Source: Perkinsus olseni (lineage: Eukaryota > Perkinsozoa > Perkinsida). Taken from it: DNA of 64,000 nt. The notes beneath the pieces are model-generated. The model worked only from the letters and a program-made list of their open reading frames with translations. It searched no databases and had not been told where the DNA came from. The translations under genes were made by a program, and so were the position numbers. The stretch is from NCBI GenBank assembly GCA_013115125.1, contig JABANN010000099.1:1-64000 (forward strand). Direction: 5' to 3'. Position 1 is the first letter of the stretch. The number at the start of each line of letters is the position of its first letter. This document shows positions 1 to 12,229 of this stretch, in pieces.

Positions 1-3000
1 GTTGCTCATCTCCTCCGCAATGCACAGGCGTACTGGAAATACCGCACATACTGCCACACTGCTCGTACGATGCTCACCACGACTTACTCCCAGCAAGATT
101 CTCTGGCACCTCCGCATATAGGGGCTTCACGTATCCAACACTAACGTCAAGGAGAGGTTGAATGACGACGCCTCCTCGGCGGACCTCCTCGCTGAACCTC
201 TCCTTCACCAAAACGTGTTGTAGCACGACCAACTTAGCGTAGTTGGCCGCGTTAACTCCGTAGAAGACCTTGAGGATGTTGGGGTGACACAGTATCGAGG
301 TAAGGAACTCCCGAATGGCCTTCGGCGCTTCAACGCCGTTGAAGGACTGGTCAGTACTGATGATTCTATTCACCATTATTAAAAACCTGAGGTAGAGAGT
401 AAGTCAAAAAACGCAGAAGTGCAAGAAAATGCAAAAACCTACACCTTCGTCGATGTGGCAATCGCTATGATAGCCGGGGTGGGTCGCTCGAGGAAGAGGG
501 AGATGTCACAGCGAAAGAATACGTCGAAAGCGATGGAGCGGTACGGGGACTGAGGAGGCATCATTAAGGACACCAATCAGCTTGGGCCAGGCATCTCGGC
601 GTAGGCTGTGATAGTACCTCCCCGGGTTGGAAAGTAGTAAGGATGTCTTCTAGCTCCTTCAGCTTAGTAATGGTCTCTATCATATGCACAGCATAGGAGT
701 CGGGCGAGGCCAGGTCCGTCATATCAACTCCTGAACAAACAACACCTTAACGGATGGACTTCTCTGCGCGTCCCCCTTCACGGTTTCAACATATTGGTAC
801 TGGAGGCCACTGACCACGCAGCTATCTCACACAATTAAAACAGCGAGCCATCGCTACCCCCAGCTGCTCATGTTTTATACGATTGAGTTTCCTATTAGTA
901 TTGCAAATACTTTCGCACGAGAAGTGTGAGATTCTCGAGGCCGCCCGAGCAGCCATAGACCCCATCAGACTGGGAGGCGATTCCATCGAGCAGGAAAAGT
1001 GATGAGCGGAAGATAGCAGCCTACCTGGTGGATCGATATACATCGGTAGCCAGAAGTACTTATCATTGGCCTCGTTACAGTCCTCACTGAGTGGCCCGAA
1101 TACGTCTTGGTAATTAGCGGGGTCCCCGCATCCATACTTCATTATAGAAAGGTAATACTCAAGAGCCTGCAAGACCACCACTACCAGCTGAGAAACATAA
1201 GGGTTCTCAACTTACAGGATTGGTGCCCACATCCTTCCCGACTGTACGGCGGAGCTCCGAGCTGGCGAGTAGGAGCTGCGCCTGCGAGGCTCCATCACCC
1301 TCATGGCCGTACTTATTGAATGCCCCTCGTAAAAGCTTCTCGTCGTCGCCTAGGGAAACTCATAAATACCGAACGCATTTCCTCCGCAACCAATGGAAGA
1401 AGGGGGATGGATGGTACTACCAAAAAAATCAATAACATCCTCGGCAGTCATATGACGAGAGGCTATCTGGTCCAGCATCCAACCACGCCGTAGCTTGGAA
1501 TAGAACTGGTCCACATCGTCCGTGCGGAACTCCGAGGGATCTTCGGGACTCGACATCACCGTGATGTCGAAGTCGAACTGAAATCATACAACTGCAGTGC
1601 ACCCGCACAGAGGAGGGAAACCGAGCAGGGCTTCATGCAATAACGGAGAGGCAAGAGCTTCTCCGTTGAAGACGAGCGAGCTAGGACCACCACCCCACCG
1701 ACAGGCTTACCATGATGCATGCCTGCTCGACATCTCTCTGCGAAGGCTCGATGGCCATACCTCTATCCTTGCCGGTGGTCACTCCTTTCTTTCGGCTATT
1801 GTGTTCGAACCTGATTGTACCGTGAATATGAATCAACCAAAGATTCTCAGACGCTCACATATGCTGTCGAATGAGGTAGAGGACGCAGCGCTTCTGGAAG
1901 GCCGTGTCGTTCTTCACTTGCTTCAGCAGCGCCATAAACGAGGTTCTCAGGCGGCTCCAGGAGTCGCCCTTCTTAGCGAAACGATGGACGAAATCAATTT
2001 CGGGGACGATGCACCTGACTTGCAGCTGGCACTGGCAATGACCACTGTAGGGACTCACCAGGCACCGAGCTCGTTCATGACCTCCACGAAGGAGTCGCCA
2101 TCGAGGTTCGAGTGGCTCGATGATGACACCTCGTTGTGGTCGGATTTGAGAGCCTAGCTACGGGATAGCGTAGCCCTGTCAATCGCATGCGCTGCTACTA
2201 CCATTTTGATTCTCTCGTGAATTGGAGTTTTCTCTTTCAGTACTTCCGGAGAGTAATCGGCCGCCAGAGCAGAGGCCTCCTCTTGCACTGTTATTTTCAT
2301 CTCCGTAACCATTCGATCACCATACCTACACCAGAGCGTCCCTTCCCAGAGAGCATGAAGCTGCCCGATGGATAGAACCTTACGCGTGAAGGACTATCGT
2401 CCAGAGGCGGAGGTCTATCGCGTACCACCGCTTCAGCACACCACAGCTCTCGATAAAACGACGGAACCTGCCGAACCAAAGACGGGTGGTGGACGCGTGA
2501 GAACGCATTTAAGAAAGTCCTACGCCCTCGTATTCTTGAGACTCTTCTTAACATCCCTGATGCCTTCATACTGGCCTGAGCACCATTACACTATACCTTC
2601 TTAGATGTGCATGCGTGCAGGAGCTGTCCCACCAAACTTTCCCTGAATGTATCCTCGCACGACGGCCAGTAGACAGTTGGCTATATAGAAGGGATCATCC
2701 CAATCCACAGTCAACATGGCGAGAGTATTCGGGATCCTCAGTACCATGCCACGAATCTGATCGAAAGGTCTCGCTCTCTCTGGAACCTTGCCAGCCTTCC
2801 ACTAGCCCGCAAAGCTATCTCCAACAACCGGGGCCCGACGGGCCTACCCTCTCGAGAGTCTCATCATTATTGTGCCCTCCGTCGAAGGCGATTGCACAGG
2901 CAGTCTCTTCCGCCCGGCGTATAAGCTGCCGACTCTGTTCCTTCTGGTAACTGTCGGGCTCCCTTTCCTCCTTGCCAGCCACAATAAGCTGAATCCCTCG

Positions 3001-3174
3001 GATGTACCTGCAGCGCCTACCATGTCAACCCGAAAGGCCCAGGTACAGGTCACGACTCCTACAGTCTGCCCCTACCACAACTTACGCATCGTAGTCACCC
3101 TTGGCGAGCTCCTCGATGCAGCTGTCGACCGTCACCTCCTCACCCTCCCCTCCGGTAGGCCCAGTTGCGGACAT
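1..3174 (-). CDS. Large alpha-helical protein, unrecognised; 3' part off the window
   Basis: A chain of exons on the minus strand reads as one gene. The proposed start is ATG at 3174 (MSATGPTGGEGEEV). Exons follow around 3110-3000 (ending GDYDA), 3010-2850, 2790-2600 (DWDDPFYIANCLLAV), 2560-2190, 2150-1860 (EIDFVHRFAKKGD), 1575-1430 (DDVDQFYSKLRRGW), 1320-1200, 1180-1040, 700-560 and 376-90 (RIISTDQSFNGVEAPKAI). Short GT..AG introns such as the one ending in CAG just before 1580 connect them. The last visible exon ends at a GTAAGT donor near 90, so the gene continues left of base 1. The peptides look like helical repeats (ARM/HEAT-like), but I recognise no family. Exon order is good; exact joins are not. 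Confidence 0.5.
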
Positions 3175-3645
3175 GCGAGTACAACAACACGCAACTGGCA
3201 AGGGAATCGCCATAGCGTAGCTGGTGTCGGATAAGGAACGAACCAAATCTACACCCAAGCACAAGAATCTGCCTTTAGAAGAAACACTCCATTCAATCAA
3301 TCACAGTCAACTTGTGGTACAGTCTAGCGGCAGACGCACTCAGCGAAAAATCATCGTCGGCCCCGGGGCTCAAGGTCCAATACAGCAGTCGGCACCCAAC
3401 CCAAGTCGCCATCCTTATTAACCATAGTCCAGCCAGAGCCATCATTGTCCAACTCGGACAGGAGCACCTCATCGCCGACGCTTAGAGGGAGCTGAGGAAT
3501 AACAAGACGTCAATCGAGAAGGCGTTCTCGAGAGAGTGGATTGAAGCGGCCATGGAAGGAGATTACACCGACATGACGGTAAATAGAAAGTCACTGACTA
3601 GAGGGGACTGTGTGGTCACGGACCAAAGGGACGCGGTAGGGAATA

Positions 3646-6600
3646 CTACGATGTAGACAAGAAGCCTATCCAAAATAGGGCATGATTAATCGTACGATAG
3701 GCACAATGCGCAGTAAGTTCGAACCCTCCCAAGCTGACCTGATTGTCATCTCCAGCATCTGGCGTGTAGGAGCTCTTCACTATGACGGGGTGGCCTACGC
3801 CGGGCCTAGAGGGCCCCTCCGTCCGCTCTGGGCACTGGTCATTACAGTTCTCTGCATGCTGCTGTAATGAATCTGGAACAGTAGAGTGAAGAACGTTGTA
3901 GAGACGTGAAGACATCGACCTACCCTCATCTGGAAATTTGGCATGGCACATCGGGCAGCAGCCATCCGGTACTGAGTCAGCCCGACCCGAGCCTCGCGAT
4001 GCGGCCTGCTCCCATTGTTCGAACTGCAAAAAGTGCCATACCACTCCACCCCCAATCACGGACACATTGGATATAATGCCTATATGCACTGGCTGTCACA
4101 CTCAAGACCTCACCACGCCAGCTCAATGCCTCGCTAATAGCGAGTCGCTATCGTCCGGCGAGGCTATAACACCCAATACCGTATTACTTCCCGCTCCTGC
4201 ATCATCACAGGCTGCACCGGAGGACTCCGCAATGCACTCATAGAATCCACCGAGGGTGGTCCAAGCGCCCTCGGGGGGCTGGGTGGCCCGGGAAGCATAC
4301 CTCGATCTGGCGTCCGGACCTAACGAGTAAATCCTGTGCAACTCCACCCCGATCGTCACCATCCTCTGCGGTAATCGAATACGTTGTAGCTCAGACTCAC
4401 CGGAGCGGCTGCTTCGTCAAATCTCCGGCCATCCGAGGAAGAAGTTACTGATCTCCTGTCAAAACTAATTAGGTCGCGGTTATCAGAGGACCGCAGAGGC
4501 GGATGAGCGGCGGCGGTGGACGCCTCTCTGTCAAAAGCCTCGAGCCCCCAGAGCAGCCTGGGATGGGGATCCACTGCTGGCGTGTAGTCCAAATTAAACA
4601 TTCGAGTGACCATATCCCCGTGGTGGTTGTGGCATCTGATAACAACAGATGTAACAGATGCAGTGAGCAGCATCGCAGCGACCACCCCTACTCTTCAAGC
4701 CGCTTATCCAGCCGTCCTCGTTCCTGCTGCAGACGTAATCTCAGTGCTCTAAGCTCCTCTCTAGACATGTGCTTGACAGAGTCTTTAGTGATGCTAAGAT
4801 AAGGCAACAGATGAGACAGGCCCGGTGGCAACACAGATCCCTACTCCCTGTACATGTCCTCCACTGAGAGGTCAAACGGCATCGAGACCAGCTGGTTGGC
4901 GTCGTCCACGAACACCATCCTGCGCAGCACGAGCTGTCAATGATGATGCCATCGCAAGGCTACCCCTACCGGCGTTCATCGTGCTCGAAGCGTATCTTTG
5001 GCATCTGTCTATGTCCAATGCGAGGTCGAGCATACCAGGGGTCCTACGACGATCACTGCCACGTCTTCAATAGTATCCCCTCGTACTGGTCTGGATTCAA
5101 TGAACCTTGCTCGGGAATCTCGTACTTGCTGAACGTCATCCTTATAGGTCCGCCCTGCGTGTGGCCATCGGAGAGACTCTTCCGTCTGTCGTCGCGTATC
5201 GTAACGAGGCTGCACACCCGGCGAGCGGCGATACTCCCGATCGTACTCGATCCTGCGGAGGGAGTCCGGGCAGAGGGGATCCTGAAAAGCGCGCAAGAGA
5301 TCACCCGACAACCGGCCTCCTGGCAGGACGACATCCACCGCCATTTCGACCTCATGAGAAGCATAACGCATCGGCTCCCTCTCATAGCGGTCCGATCGGT
5401 CGAGCTGATAGTATTCCCCCCTGGAAGATGGCTCAGCCTGAGCAGGCGCCTGTACCTAGGGCGTTACTCCGTGGCCACTCACCCTTCTAGGATCGTAAGG
5501 ATCGATGTAGTCTTCGGAGGAGTAGTACGACTGCTGCTGCTGCTGCTGTCTTGGCTCGCTATACCGTACCTTGCTCCAATAGGTTCATTCACCGCACGGT
5601 CGAAATGAGCCTACCTGGCTCAGGCTCTGGCGGGGATCAGGGGCAAAATCTTCCCGCCTAGGAGGCGCCAGGTCCTGCTCAATCCTATGCTCTGAACCCG
5701 AAAAACTTGGGACTTGCCGGTACTCTACTTCAGATGAGCCCACCAGCATCCCGAGGTGCCACTGCCGGACCATTTCTCTCCGCGCCGTAGCGGGTTGCCG
5801 GTCTCATCAATGCAGCGTTGTTTTCTGCTGCCTGCAGCCTTCCGTTGACCCTGGGCGGGCCATCATACTCGACCGGGCGCCTGATCAGTACCGATTAGCA
5901 CAATGTCAGCGGATAGCATAACCAACCCCCCACACTCACATTCGCTCTCCCATATCCCTCTGAGGCTGCTGCTGTTGTTGATAGGATCCAGCATAACGAG
6001 CCTGCTGCTGCTGCTGCTGCTGCCCGCCGACTCCGTGTCCGAACTGAAACCCAGAAGCAGCATTGGCCTAGGATGGTTCTTCAAGTCCCCCTCCTACAGC
6101 GGGCTCCTGCTGTCGACTCATATCTGTGCCAACCATATGCTCGTATCCTATGGTACGTCTCGGTTCCTGGTGGGAGACCTAGTAAGATGACAATCTCAAA
6201 GCAAAGTCAGTTTCTTCACCAATTCCAGTCTCCATCACCTGTGGACCGAGCTGCCCGTATGGCTGCTGTTGTTGCGGCTGTTGCATATATCGATCGTCCA
6301 CATGCTGCGGAGGCGGAGCGTAGCCTCGCTGAGGTAGTGGAGGAGCCATACCAACAGGCCCCGTGGGAGGTGTGGGCAGAGCGCTCTCTTGGTATCCCCG
6401 TGTATCAGGCTGCTCCCTAGGAGCTGCAGCCTGCCACCGACAATCTCAGCTTGCACTGCCAATGCACAGTGCCAAGTTACCTCTTCCCTCGGATACTGGT
6501 CCGGGTAAGTGTCCTCGTAGCCCTCAGGCTGCTGTTGCTGCTGCTGCTGCTGGAGCAGCTGACCAGAATTATTGTTCTCCAGCCGCCTCTCCTGGTATGA

Positions 6601-8268
6601 GTCCTCGAACCGCGGCGGCGGCGCAGCATGCTGCTGCTGCTGTATTTGTGATGGCTCGCCCTACAGAGGATACGACTCCACCAACGCCCTCGACATTCTG
6701 CCTCTATCGCCGCTACGCGTATAACGACTACTAGTCGTCGACTAGCGTCGCATCCGGAGCCGCTTCTATTACCCCCACTAGTCCTTCGTCTTGTGCTGCT
6801 GCTGCCGCCTTCATCATTCCGCGGCCCTCATTACGCTGTTGTTCCAGCTGCCGAAAGCCGAAAACATCATCGTTAATACCTCGTTAAGACCACTACCTTA
6901 TGCTGCAGCATCGCCCATTCTTGCTTGAGATGTTCCATACTGGGCTGCTGTTCGCCCTGGGCCGCCGTGTCATCATCCCCGGAGTCCCCACTGACCACTG
7001 GCTGGGGCGCTGTATCTACCATAGTACTAGATCTCCACAGAAACCTTCATCTCCGAGGCCAGCTTCGACCCGCATTATCACCTTCCTGAGCCGGTGGTCC
7101 CTGGAAGTGCTGCTGCTGTTGCTGGTCTGAACTGTGTCCGCTGGGGTGTGAGCTGTCATCTCGGAACATAGGAAGGAGATTGGTAATATCCATCGCATTA
7201 CCGCCCGTCCTAAGGACGCCGCTGCTGGGCTCAGTGTCCGGCTCTCGGATCGTTCTGCTCACCTCTCATCGGGCCGATCATCCGGACTCGGCCCTTCTTG
7301 GTAGTAGCCCGTCCCCTTACCACCATCAAACGCCCCTTTACCACCATCGTACCCTCCCTTGCCACCATCGTACCCTCCCTTGCCGCCATCATACCCCGCT
7401 TTGCCACCATCATAGCCTCCCTTGCCACTGTCATAGCCTCCCTTGCCGCCATCATACCCCGCTTTGCCACCATCATAGCCTCCCTTGCCATCCCAGCCCC
7501 CCTTTCCTCCATCATACCCTCCCTTACCCTTGCCAAAGCCCTTCGCTCCTATCCCGTTCATAGACGGATTAGGAGCCGAGCTCTTTGGAGCCACCGGCAC
7601 GGAGTTGCCTCCTCTGAAGACAAAGTACCTCATACTCAACCCCAAGGACGATGGACTGCTATGGTGAAGCGGCGCAGCGTCATGAGGCGATCACTATGAA
7701 CCTACCTTCCTCTCCAAGTGCTGGGCCCAGCGGAGTGAGAGGGCTGCGACGGCGGAGCACTCGTTGGGATCTTGGGACTACACAAGGCACGCAATTCACG
7801 TTCAGACCCAGCGTGCCGATGGTTGGAGATAAGCCTCCTAATCAATCCGACGGTCGGATTCCGACCCACAAGAAGTCGAAGCACTTAGTGCGAAAAATTT
7901 GCTCCTTAAAAACGCATTCAAGCACCCGGCCACATCAAAGGTGAATGGCACAAAGGAACAGGGGGCAATGTAATCGATACCTCAACTGCCTATCTTGTGT
8001 TACTTTCACAGTAATGCACAAATAGCCTCTGGGTCACGGCCCTCACTATTGCGCGGATGATGTAAGCGGCTCCGTTCTTACTCACACGAAGAACTATCAT
8101 CATGATTTACAACTGTAACGCTCACAAAAGTGGCAGGACGTGACTTACTACGACAGCATAATACTACATATTGTGATTGTATGGGCAGGTAAGCTTCTGG
8201 GAGCAATGCCCAGTCTGCTTCAGCTCCGGGCATATCAATCGAGATGGATGGATACTCGGTGCCGCCAT
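3646..8268 (-). CDS. CCCH zinc-finger / poly-Q / C2HC zinc-finger protein
   Basis: The model starts at ATG 8268 (MAAPSIHPSRLIC). The first exon carries a canonical CCCH finger with spacing C-x8-C-x5-C-x3-H (CPELKQTGHCSQKLTCPYNH). A later exon (about 7670-7300) has roughly eleven GGYDGGK-like repeats. Many short exons follow, rich in Gln runs (around 7110, 6640, 6545, 6270, 6010, 5540), Pro and Arg. Near 3960-3850 a spliced segment gives CPMCHAKFPDE joined to SLQQHAENC, a C-x2-C...H-x3-C finger like the UBZ-type fingers of TAX1BP1/CALCOCO proteins. RNA binding through the CCCH finger is family knowledge; the overall function is unknown. It could be two genes, because no single exon bridges 7300-4700 with a conserved domain. 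Introns are about 35-60 nt. Confidence 0.5.
7311..7545 (-). repeat. 21-bp coding minisatellite (GGYDGGK repeats)
   Basis: About eleven tandem copies of a 21-bp unit translate on the minus strand to variants of GKGGYDG (also GGWDG, GKAGYDG, GYDSGKG, GAFDGGK). The frame is open throughout and flanking exons continue in frame, so it is a coding repeat. Gly/Tyr/Lys-rich low-complexity tracts of this kind are common in phase-separating RNA-binding proteins, which fits the CCCH finger of the same model. Confidence 0.85.
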
Positions 8269-8407
8269 GGCAGAAACTACCATTCCATACAGCCCGATTG
8301 AGGAGCAGCTGAACTCAACAACACCTTCATCGTTAACATGTGTAAATCCGCACTCTTTCAATGCCTCACCTCACAACTGGCACGTGTTGGCATGAACCAC
8401 ACTTGGC

Positions 8408-11400
8408 CTACGCGCTTGGCCTCAACCATATAGGGCCACCACTGGTGTTAGAGAAGCGTATGTCAATGATGCTACCGAACACCAAGGATATGATGGCCGA
8501 TAACTTCACTAGGATATTCAAACTCGGCCCTGAGGTGTCCTTCAGAGGATCCCCTACAGTATCCCCTGTCACAGCATGCTTGTGCGTAGAGCTGCCCTTG
8601 CCGTGCTCAGGGCCCAGCCCGCCAGACTCTATGTACCTGAGGAACACCGCAAGATCCGAGATACGTTACGAAAGATATGGTACTTCTTGGCATTGTCCCA
8701 CGCCCCGCCAGTGTTGGACATAGATATAGCCATTTGCACTCCCGAGCTGAGGGCTCCGACGAGGAGGCCAGCCGTCGCGTTCTTACCACACAGCACGCCG
8801 AATACTAGCGGAGATAAGATAACAAGCGCTCCAGGTAGGATCATTTCTTTCAGACTCGCTGATGTCGATATAGAGATGCATCTCGTGTAACTGAGGAGAA
8901 AATTATAACCTCCAGTTCCGTGAAACCCGGCATGCGCAGGACAAGAAACAGGAAAAGACACGCACAGTTCGAATAGCTACAGAGACAGCGCGTGTCTCCA
9001 CTCACTCAGGAGGCGCCTCGCCGTTGATGATCTTAGGGAACTGTCGCATGCACTCGTCCACCATGTCAGTGGCAGCTTTGCCCACTGACTTCATCGTAAG
9101 CGCCGAGAACGCATAGGGCATCATAGCACCGTACAGGACACCGGCAAAGGTCCACGCGTTAAGTACATTAACCTGCCGGGCACTACTCTCTCACTCATGC
9201 AGATCGGCTGCAGACCCACCTTCTCTATGTTAGCCCGAGTACAGAAAGCCCCAAACAACGCCAACGCAACCAAAGCCGCGCTCCCTATCGCGAACCCCTT
9301 GCCGACCGCTGCCGTTGTATTTCCTGCGGCGTCCAAAGCATCCGTACGACGCCTGCGTGACAACGTGGTCGCGGACAAGTGAAGAAACTTCCCACCTAAC
9401 AGATGCCCCCAAATGAGACATCTCCGCTATTCCTCCCGCGTTGTCCGCTATCGGGCCATAGGCGTCTATGGCCAGTCCAACACAAAGGGTGGACAGCATA
9501 CCTACTCACGCTTAGAAGACCGGAACGAGGGATGAGGCTTACCTAGGGCTGCTAGCGCAATACCGTACATTCCGCAAAACTCGTGAGATACTAGTATGGT
9601 GACACTGAGGGCCAGTACGGGTACTATGGTCGAGAGGTACCTGAGGCAGTCATCTTGAACCAGTCGCCTGAATCACCACACTACCCCAAGGCTAGGCCGT
9701 ATATAATGCCGGTAGCAGCAGACGTCCTCTGACTCAGGGCTATATCCCTGACGGGACGGTAGCTGTGACTCGTGAAGTATCTGGCACACCGAAGCCTTTT
9801 CTTGTTAACGATTGGCACCACGCAGGACTCACTCTGTGACCAAACCGACAAGGAGGCCGGACCATAGGCCCATCAATACTGAGGCCATACAGGCGTACCT
9901 GATAACCATCGCTAGCACTGATGACGAGAGCCTCCTTTCCCGCACTACCACTCCACCATCTTCCCTGCATCCTCTTCCTTCAGGCTCTGGGGCAGCAGTG
10001 GGGATCGGATACCCACCATGAACTCTGGCGGCAGGCAAACATAGGAGAGTCCCACGATAGCCGGCGTCATCAGCAACGTCGAGACGAATAGCAGTGATCT
10101 ACACAGACCAAGTGGGCATCCACCGCACCCCAGCGAGGATCACCTACTTGAGTGAGCGCTCAATGCAAGCTATCTCTTTGACAGGCATCAGCACAGGCAC
10201 CAGCAGCACCGTAATCCAGCTCACGAAGATACCTGGGACCATCACAAGAGCTTACCCATTCCCAGGAGGAGTGGGCCTACTACCCGAGGAGGAGATGAGC
10301 AAGGGATACATTATTGGGGCTTCGTAGATATTCAAATGGGATAGGGTGGAGCTGAGGGGAATAGATCAGCATACCGACAGGCCTTTGCGGAGCACTCACT
10401 TGCCAATGAGGACAAAGGCCGCACAAGTAGCCTCAGCAAAGGAACCGAACAGGTCCGCACCCATGCCCGCTATATCACCAACATTATCACCTACAAGGCG
10501 GAGCATGATCGGCGATGGCAGCAGCAAGGCCCCCATCAGACCTACCAACATTGTCCGCGATACACGCCGGGTTACGCGGGTCGTCCTCGTCCATACCGTA
10601 CTCATTCTTGCCTAAGAATAGGAGAACTCACGACTGATACCCTCCCCATGGCCGCTGCTAGTACCGCTAAGATCTGCTCCCACATCAGCAGCCTTCGTGT
10701 ATATACCTCCCCCAACTCGGGCGAAGAGAGCTATTGAGGAGGCTCCCAACCCGTACCTTACAGCAACACCAACTTCCCGGCTACTCGTTGGATTCTATTG
10801 ATCTCAATCAACGGACACCGGAAGCTGGGACAAGAGGTCCACCGTTCCGGCGTCTATGGTCTCTATCCGCACGTGGCACAGTTACTACCCTGCGAGGGCC
10901 TCGAACAGTATACTCGGGCCGTCATAGCTCTTCCCTGAGTTCTCCAACTTCATCACAGCATTCAGCAGGGCTGTTAGGCCGAATATGGTAAGCACGCCCA
11001 GACTGAACAATTGGAAGGTACCACTGGACCGGCACCGTCCCCCCTACTACCTCACTAGGCTGAAGCCCATAACTGAACCGCCACGGATCGCTACGTCATA
11101 TCCCAGCCGTAGACTTTTCCAACACTCGTGAGCAGTGCGGACCTAGACGCGATGGTGAGGGAAGCTATCCCCGAGGGTTGGCCCACTTACGTTGCAAAAG
11201 ACCGCTGTCCGCATGCCAATGAAGCCCGAAAGGCAGCTGGTGATGGCGCCGACTAGGAAGGCAAGGGCGGCAAACCAGCTGGTGATGACTCCAATAACGA
11301 TACCGAAGACAATTATATAAACTAGGAGGTACCTGGTAGTCCCGGAATCCACAGCGGAGCGAAGCTAGACTAGGCCTACTTGTACTCCTCTACTAAGAAG

Positions 11401-12023
11401 GCAGTGGCACCCTCGGCAATATGCGCACTGACCTCACGCATCATCTTAAGTGACTTCTCCACAGCATTGGACTCGGCGAGTAGAGGAGAGTCCCTACGTA
11501 CATACACAAGTACTGTATACGGCTTGAGGCCGTCCCAGACAGTACCCGTCGGTAGAAACCCCCGAGTCAGTGGCGACAGAGGAGGAGTTGACGCCGCTGC
11601 CGTCGATAGGCAGCTTATGCAGGCGTAAGATCTGAGGGTCGGAGGGGATTCTCTGTGGCTGTGAGTCATGAGGTTAGATACCTCTATGACTCCCCAGGAA
11701 AGGCCGATGCATGCTGGTGCCAAGACAAGGAGGATGACACCCCAGAGGGGCATGATGTAGGAGCCAGGCTCCACGTTCAAACCCGGAATGACCTGTGAGT
11801 CAGTAATAGTCACGCGCCACGAAATTATCGGGCCCTCATTACATCCCCGATCGTCGGCCCTCTGGTCGAGGGGTCCGCTGCCACTCCCGTCTCGGTGCCT
11901 CCAGCAATGCCGAGTACCTGCAAACCAAACTGGGGGACTGGCCGAGGTGCCTTCAACTCTCACTTGAGCGATGAGGACGAGCTTGATGGTATCGGTCAAT
12001 ATATACCACGAACTATCATGCAT
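8408..12023 (-). CDS. K+-dependent (type I) vacuolar H+-pyrophosphatase
   Basis: This is a membrane-bound proton-pumping pyrophosphatase of acidic organelles: it hydrolyses PPi to drive H+ transport. The start chosen is ATG 12023 ([16 protein letters not shown]). About a dozen short introns interrupt it. Diagnostic peptides include DVGADLSGK joined across a 53-nt intron to [13 protein letters not shown] (substrate-binding loop), [68 protein letters not shown] and [19 protein letters not shown] near the C-terminus. The alanine in GNTTAAVGK, where type II enzymes have lysine, marks the K+-dependent class (family knowledge). The N-terminal extension before the first membrane segment ([15 protein letters not shown]) is hydrophobic and signal-like. 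It is divergent from NOC4, with a 206-bp shared upstream region. Confidence 0.93.
11813..11826. repeat. 14-mer CGCGCCACGAAATT, copy 1 (in an H+-PPase intron)
   Basis: It lies in the middle of a 50-nt intron (11793-11842) of the minus-strand pyrophosphatase gene. Relative to that gene it reads AATTTCGTGGCGCG. Three other exact copies lie at 12138, 41190 and 46896. Confidence 0.85.
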
Positions 12024-12137
12024 TCCAAAAAATGGCTGACAAAAAGGAGGGTCCCTCAAGCGAAGGTCGCCACGCAGATTAGCACAAGCGGAAGTCGCGC
12101 TCGTGTGCGGGCGCACGCTTTTTACAGCATAGTCGCG

Positions 12138-12151
12138 CGCGCCACGAAATT
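12138..12151. repeat. 14-mer CGCGCCACGAAATT, copy 2 (divergent intergenic region)
   Basis: It lies between the divergent starts of the H+-pyrophosphatase (12023, minus) and NOC4 (12230, plus), 325 bp from copy 1 and in the same orientation. A promoter site, a 5'-UTR intron or an element relic are all possible. Confidence 0.85.
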
Positions 12152-12229
12152 CGTCATGATACCCACGTTGTTGAGTCGTTGGCGATCTCCGCGTCCCTGA
12201 ATATACTGTGGTGCTTCTTAGTTGGTGCC

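Noticed and set aside
1597-2157. 186-codon plus-strand ORF
   Set aside because: It is antisense to minus-strand exons with good splice signals and helical protein content, and shows no family similarity.
3715-3740. TTCGAACCC, tRNA T-loop-like
   Set aside because: It has no surrounding cloverleaf and lies within the 3' end of a coding model.
7180-7699. Plus-strand ORFs of His/Cys/Leu/Pro repeats over the minisatellite
   Set aside because: Any 21-bp repeat is open in several frames. Only the minus frame continues into flanking exons with plausible sequence.
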